Shown piece by piece: positions 40,543 to 43,878 of a stretch of DNA of 43,878 nt. Made by a program: the position numbers and the translations under genes. The DNA is from Bacteroidota bacterium (lineage in GTDB: Bacteria; Bacteroidota; Bacteroidia; Chitinophagales; Chitinophagaceae): assembly GCA_018267545.1 (NCBI GenBank), contig JAFDYG010000439.1:1-43878 (forward strand), in the 5' to 3' direction. Numbering within the stretch: position 1 is the stretch's first letter; each line of letters starts with the position of its first letter. A model generated the notes under the pieces. It was given only the letters and a program-made list of their open reading frames with translations. It had not been told where the DNA came from and ran no database searches.

Positions 40543-41553
40543 TTACGCTAGCCACTCACGCAAGTGAGTGGCTATTTTATTTCCCTCTACCATAAAGCCG
40601 TCATGCCCATACGCAGAATCGATCTCCACTAATGTAGCATTGGGCAGATGATCCGCCATATGCCGCTGCTCTTCCACCGGACAGAGTATATCGCTCGTAA
40701 TTCCGATCAATAAGGTCCGCTGGGTAATCCCCTTCAGTACGGCTTCTACCGAACCACCCCTCCCTCTCGCCAGGTGGTGGCTATCCATCGACTTGGTCAG
40801 CAGCCAATAGGAGTACGCGGAGAAACGCTTGACCAGCTTGTCCCCCTGATAATTGATATAAGACGAGGCCCTAAAGCCATCCAGCTTCTCCGTATCCGGG
40901 TCCGTTTGCTTCTGCACCATGATGCCATAGTTGCGGTACGTGAGGATCCCGATGGCGCGCGCGGCCTTCAGCCCCTTTGCAGCGGCATCCTGCCTGTCCT
41001 CCCCCCAGCTCGCATCCGCCTCGATCGCCAGCCGCTGAGCCGTATGCACCGCAATCCCCCAGGCGCTCTCCGTAGGCGAGGTAGCAATCAGGAACAGCTG
41101 CCCGATCACGTCTTTTTCCATGACGCTCCATTCCAGGGCCTGGTAACCACCCATGCTCCCACCCATCAGGAGGTGGATTTTATCTATCCCCAGGTGCTGC
41201 CTTAGCAGGATATGCAGTCTTACCATATCCCGGACGGTAAAAGTGGGAAAATGGCTATAAAAGGGGCTTCCCGTACGGCTATCGACGCTCGACGGCCCCG
41301 TGCTGCCATAGCACGAGCCCAGTATATTGGCACAGACGATGAAGTATTTGTCCGGCGAGACGGCCCCATGCTCCCCCACGACACCCGGCCACCAATCGGC
41401 GACATCCGAATTGGCCGTCAACGCATGGCATACCCATACCACGTTGCTCCGGTCGGCATTCAGCCGGCCGTAGGTATGATAGGCCACCGTCACATTAGGC
41501 AGGGATTCTCCCCCTTCCAGGACGAAAGGGGCGTCATATGTAAAATAGTTCAT
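40543..41553 (-). CDS. metX: Homoserine O-acetyltransferase (MetX family)
   Basis: MetX acylates homoserine, usually with acetyl-CoA, in methionine biosynthesis. The 336-residue alpha/beta-hydrolase has nucleophile S133 in LLMGGSMGGYQALEW, D288 in GITSDILCP and H317 in SAYGHDGF, the full triad. The oxyanion region VCHALTANSD and the signature CANILGSCYGSTGPSS are family-typical. I chose the ATG at 41553; an in-frame TTG at 41568 adds five residues. The gene is divergent from osmC-metZ, whose MetZ uses its product. Some MetX relatives use succinyl-CoA, so the acyl donor is not certain. Confidence 0.94.
   Translation of the reverse strand: MNYFTYDAPFVLEGGESLPNVTVAYHTYGRLNADRSNVVWVCHALTANSDVADWWPGVVGEHGAVSPDKYFIVCANILGSCYGSTGPSSVDSRTGSPFYSHFPTFTVRDMVRLHILLRQHLGIDKIHLLMGGSMGGYQALEWSVMEKDVIGQLFLIATSPTESAWGIAVHTAQRLAIEADASWGEDRQDAAAKGLKAARAIGILTYRNYGIMVQKQTDPDTEKLDGFRASSYINYQGDKLVKRFSAYSYWLLTKSMDSHHLARGRGGSVEAVLKGITQRTLLIGITSDILCPVEEQRHMADHLPNATLVEIDSAYGHDGFMVEGNKIATHLREWLA
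40549..40582 (+). terminator. Terminator of the TolC operon, inside the metX 3' end
   Basis: TAGCCACTCAC (40549-40559) and GTGAGTGGCTA (40564-40574) form a perfect 11-bp stem with a GCAA loop, followed by TTTTATTT. It ends the plus-strand tolC transcript. The same bases encode the last residues of MetX on the minus strand (REWLA). Confidence 0.88.
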
Positions 41554-41598
41554 GGAGCCAATTCTCAATTTCGATGCAAAATAAGGGCTTGCAGGTCG

Positions 41599-41606
41599 TA
41601 AATTTG
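41599..41606 (+). promoter_or_regulatory. Candidate -7 element of osmC-metZ
   Basis: TAAATTTG matches the Bacteroidota -7 consensus TAnnTTTG exactly, 19 bp before the osmC ATG. No TTG stands at the usual upstream distance, so the -33 box is not identified. On the opposite strand TTATTTTG (41588-41581), with an upstream TTTG, could serve metX. Confidence 0.4.
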
Positions 41607-41624
41607 CAAAAAAGTTTTATAACC

Positions 41625-42068
41625 ATGATAAAGGTCCAACTAAGCAGGGTCAATGGAGACTTTGGTTTTGAAGCAAAAGACGCCTATGGAAATACCGTAC
41701 GCCTCGACAGCAGCCCCGAAACCGGGGGCGAAAACTTCGGCGTCCGCCCGATGCAGATGCTCCTGATGGGCCTCGGCGGCTGTAGCGGCATCGATATCGT
41801 ATCGATTCTCAAGAAACAAAGACAGACGGTAACGGGCTTTAATATGGCTGTCGAAGGCCATCGCGAAAAAGGTAAAGAACCCGCCCTCTGGGAAAACGTC
41901 CACATCGTCTTCGAGCTGACGGGAGAAATCGACCCCGACAAGGCTAAAAAGGCCTGCGAGCTCTCAATGGACAAATACTGCTCCGTAGCGGCAACCCTCC
42001 GCGAAGCCCACTGCAAGATCACCTGGGCAGTCTCCGTCAACGGCCAATCCTTATATTCAACAAAGTAA
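41625..42068 (+). CDS. OsmC/Ohr-family protein
   Basis: A 147-residue OsmC-fold protein. The two redox cysteines of the family are seen as C53 in LMGLGGCSGIDIVS and C119 in MDKYCSVAATL; such proteins reduce organic hydroperoxides with thiols. I chose the ATG at 41625, where the OsmC fold begins; an upstream in-frame ATG at 41574 adds a 17-residue tail that overlaps the probable promoter. It is followed by metZ after five bases, so the two are co-transcribed. The YhfA-like subgroup of OsmC proteins is the closest by pattern; its physiological substrate is not established. Confidence 0.9.
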   Translation: MIKVQLSRVNGDFGFEAKDAYGNTVRLDSSPETGGENFGVRPMQMLLMGLGGCSGIDIVSILKKQRQTVTGFNMAVEGHREKGKEPALWENVHIVFELTGEIDPDKAKKACELSMDKYCSVAATLREAHCKITWAVSVNGQSLYSTK

Positions 42069-42073
42069 CCGAC

Positions 42074-43237
42074 ATGTCACGTCAACGCATTACAAAAGCT
42101 ATCCGCATCCGTTCCGACCGCACCCAGGACCGCGAACACTCCTCCCCCCTCTATCTGACCAGCAGCTTCGCCTTCGACGACGCCGAGCAGATGCGCGCTA
42201 CCTTCGCCGACGAGAACGACGACTATATCTATAGCCGCTTCAGCAATCCCTCGGTACAGGAGTTTACGGACCGCCTGGCAGCCCTGGAAGGAGCCGAAGA
42301 CGGATTTGCCACTGCCTCGGGCATGAGCGCCATCGTCGCCTCCTTCCTGACCTTCCTGAAGAAGGGCGACCACTTTATTTCCTGCAATGCCATCTTTGGC
42401 AGCACACATACGATTATTACGAAGTACCTGCCCAAATATGGCATCGAATGCACCTACGTCGACGCCGCCAATCCGGGCTCATGGGAAGCCGCCGTCCGGC
42501 CCAATACCAAAATGCTTTACCTGGAAACACCGACCAATCCAGGCCTCGACATCATCGACCTCGAAGCCGCAGGAAAGCTCGCCAAAAAGCACAACCTGAT
42601 CTTCAACGTCGACAATTGCTTCGCCACACCGATCGGACAGACACCCATCGACTTTGGAGCCGACCTCGTGGTACACTCCGCGACCAAGTGGATCGACGGC
42701 CAGGGCCGCGTCCTCGGAGGCGCCGTCGTCGGAAAGAAAGAGCTGATCAAGGAAATCTACCTCTTCTGCCGCAGCACAGGCCCCGCCCTCTCCCCCTTCA
42801 ACGCCTGGGTGCTCAGCCGGAGCCTCGAAACCCTGGACGTACGCATGGAACGCCATTCCTCCAACGCCCTGCACATCGCCCAGGCACTGGAAGGACACCC
42901 CGCCATCACCTGGCTGAAATACCCCTTCCTCCCCAGCCATCCCCAATACGAGATCGCCAAACGACAGATGAAAAACGGAGGAGGACTATTCTGCTTCGAG
43001 CTAAAAGGAGGCCTTGCCGCCGGCAAGAAATTCCTGGATAACCTGAAGATGCTGTCCCTGACTGCCAACCTCGGCGACACCCGGACCATCGCTTCTCACC
43101 CCGCCAGCACGACACACGCCAAGCTGACCGAAGAAGAAAGGTCTTCCGTCAACATAACTCCCGGCCTCATCCGCATTTCCGTGGGGCTCGAACATCGCGA
43201 CGACATCCTCGAAGACATCCTGCAAGCACTAAAATAA
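42074..43237 (+). CDS. metZ: O-acyl-homoserine sulfhydrylase (MetZ type), PLP-dependent
   Basis: A 387-residue Cys/Met-metabolism PLP enzyme. The cofactor lysine is K205 in VVHSATKWIDGQGRVLGG. YSRFSNPSVQEFTDRLAALEGAEDG and TASGMSAIVASFLTFLKKGDH form the usual phosphate and substrate sites, and the aspartate that pairs with the cofactor lies in IFNVDNCFATP. It makes homocysteine from an activated homoserine (O-acetyl from MetX, or O-succinyl) and sulfide by direct sulfhydrylation. The sequence is closer to MetZ than to MetB or MetC because of the HSATKWIDGQGR segment; this is from family memory. It lies five bases after osmC and is followed by a terminator. Confidence 0.9.
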   Translation: MSRQRITKAIRIRSDRTQDREHSSPLYLTSSFAFDDAEQMRATFADENDDYIYSRFSNPSVQEFTDRLAALEGAEDGFATASGMSAIVASFLTFLKKGDHFISCNAIFGSTHTIITKYLPKYGIECTYVDAANPGSWEAAVRPNTKMLYLETPTNPGLDIIDLEAAGKLAKKHNLIFNVDNCFATPIGQTPIDFGADLVVHSATKWIDGQGRVLGGAVVGKKELIKEIYLFCRSTGPALSPFNAWVLSRSLETLDVRMERHSSNALHIAQALEGHPAITWLKYPFLPSHPQYEIAKRQMKNGGGLFCFELKGGLAAGKKFLDNLKMLSLTANLGDTRTIASHPASTTHAKLTEEERSSVNITPGLIRISVGLEHRDDILEDILQALK

Positions 43238-43238
43238 A

Positions 43239-43264
43239 AAAGGTCTGGCGCCAGCCAGACCTTT
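43239..43264. terminator. Bidirectional terminator between metZ and citrate synthase
   Basis: AAAGGTCTGGC (43239-43249) and GCCAGACCTTT (43254-43264) form a perfect 11-bp stem with a GCCA loop. A-rich sequence on the left and T-rich on the right allow it to serve both converging genes. It lies directly after the metZ stop and 20 bp from the citrate synthase stop. Confidence 0.88.
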
Positions 43265-43284
43265 CCATTTATTCTCGAAAAATC

Positions 43285-43878
43285 TTATTCTCCCCAAATC
43301 TCTCCCTCGCCCTTCAACCACTCCTTCACCAGCTCCGTCGTAACCGACTTCGGTCTTTCCAGCGGGAAACCCAAAGCCCGGTCCCAGCACAGGCTCGCCA
43401 GAACACCCAGCGCACGGCTTACTCCAAACAACACCGTATAGAACTCATATTCGACCAGCCCATAATGCACCAGCAAAGCTCCGCTATGCGCATCCACATT
43501 GGGCCAGGGATTCTTGATCTTACCAAGAGACTGCAAAATCGGCGGTACCGTCTCATAAATATTCCAGACCGTCTGCACCAGCGGATCATCCGGCATATGC
43601 TTCTTGCCGAATTCCATCTGTGCCGCAAAACGAGGGTCCGTCTTCCGCAATACGGCATGTCCATAACCCGGCACAACCTTTCCTTCGTTCAGGGTCTTCT
43701 TGACATATGCTTCGATCTGTTCCTTGCTAGGCAGCTCTACCCCCAGGTCCTCGCGCATTTCCAGGATCCACTTGATCACTTCCTGGTTCGCCAGGCCGTG
43801 CAAAGGACCCGCCAGGCCATTCATCCCCGCAGCAAAGCTCAGATAAGGATCGCTCAGCGCCGAACCTACCAGGTGTGT
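43285..43878 (-). CDS. gltA: Citrate synthase, eukaryote-like type (C-terminal part)
   Basis: The minus-strand frame is open from the window edge to a stop at 43287-43285, giving 197 residues of the C-terminal half. It begins [38 protein letters not shown], which resembles mitochondrial-type citrate synthase. It retains the substrate histidines in [10 protein letters not shown] and [15 protein letters not shown], and the active-site aspartate region [14 protein letters not shown]. The enzyme condenses oxaloacetate and acetyl-CoA in the citric acid cycle. The internal ATG at 43824 is not the start: the homology continues upstream to the edge. The N-terminal half is outside the window. Confidence 0.94.
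   Translation of the reverse strand, partial: THLVGSALSDPYLSFAAGMNGLAGPLHGLANQEVIKWILEMREDLGVELPSKEQIEAYVKKTLNEGKVVPGYGHAVLRKTDPRFAAQMEFGKKHMPDDPLVQTVWNIYETVPPILQSLGKIKNPWPNVDAHSGALLVHYGLVEYEFYTVLFGVSRALGVLASLCWDRALGFPLERPKSVTTELVKEWLKGEGEIWGE

Overview
The window looks like a chromosomal segment of a moderately GC-rich Bacteroidota, most likely family Chitinophagaceae. The grounds are a SusC/SusD outer-membrane pair, a Nudix-type AraR, tandem long MacB/FtsX permeases, eukaryote-like citrate synthase, LytS/LytTR signalling, AT-rich promoters resembling TTG-N20-TAnnTTTG, and few clear Shine-Dalgarno sites. No mobile element, CRISPR array, rRNA or tRNA gene was seen. The species call is inference.

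Left part (1-9.95 kb). A secreted TPR protein (cut by the window edge) and a small XRE regulator lie on the minus strand. A plus-strand L-arabinose operon follows: araB-araD-araA-SSS symporter-araR. It runs without a gap into xseA-xseB (exonuclease VII) and ends at a strong terminator near 9.76 kb. Arabinose enters through the symporter, AraA/AraB/AraD convert it to xylulose 5-phosphate, and the Nudix-fold AraR, whose catalytic Nudix box is degenerate, is the expected sensor.

Middle left (9.95-20.7 kb). Five tightly packed minus-strand genes encode an ethanolamine-type APC permease, a glutamine-synthetase-like ligase, an iron-type alcohol dehydrogenase, a PuuD-like gamma-glutamyl hydrolase and an aldehyde dehydrogenase. 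Together they form a plausible gamma-glutamylation route from ethanolamine to glycine that needs no B12-dependent ammonia lyase. A 17-bp inverted repeat spans the predicted promoter. Divergent from it is a SusC/SusD pair of unknown substrate.

Middle right (21.1-40.6 kb). This holds a LytS-type kinase with a LytTR regulator, then a convergent NtrB-like kinase with a sigma-54-type enhancer-binding protein. Next is a large MacB-like export locus: HlyD adaptor, a small secreted peptide, an ABC ATPase, four tandem permeases of about 800 residues, a second ATPase and a TolC-like channel. The adaptor-permease block and the ATPase2-TolC block each carry the same upstream architecture. It consists of two 16-bp direct repeats (22-bp period) followed 90-91 bp later by TGGCATGTG(T/A)TTGA. 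This suggests one regulon controlled by the neighbouring enhancer-binding protein, and I regard it as the most interesting signal in the window.

Right end (40.5-43.9 kb). Methionine biosynthesis: metX on the minus strand, divergent from osmC-metZ. The 3' part of a eukaryote-type citrate synthase gene runs off the window.
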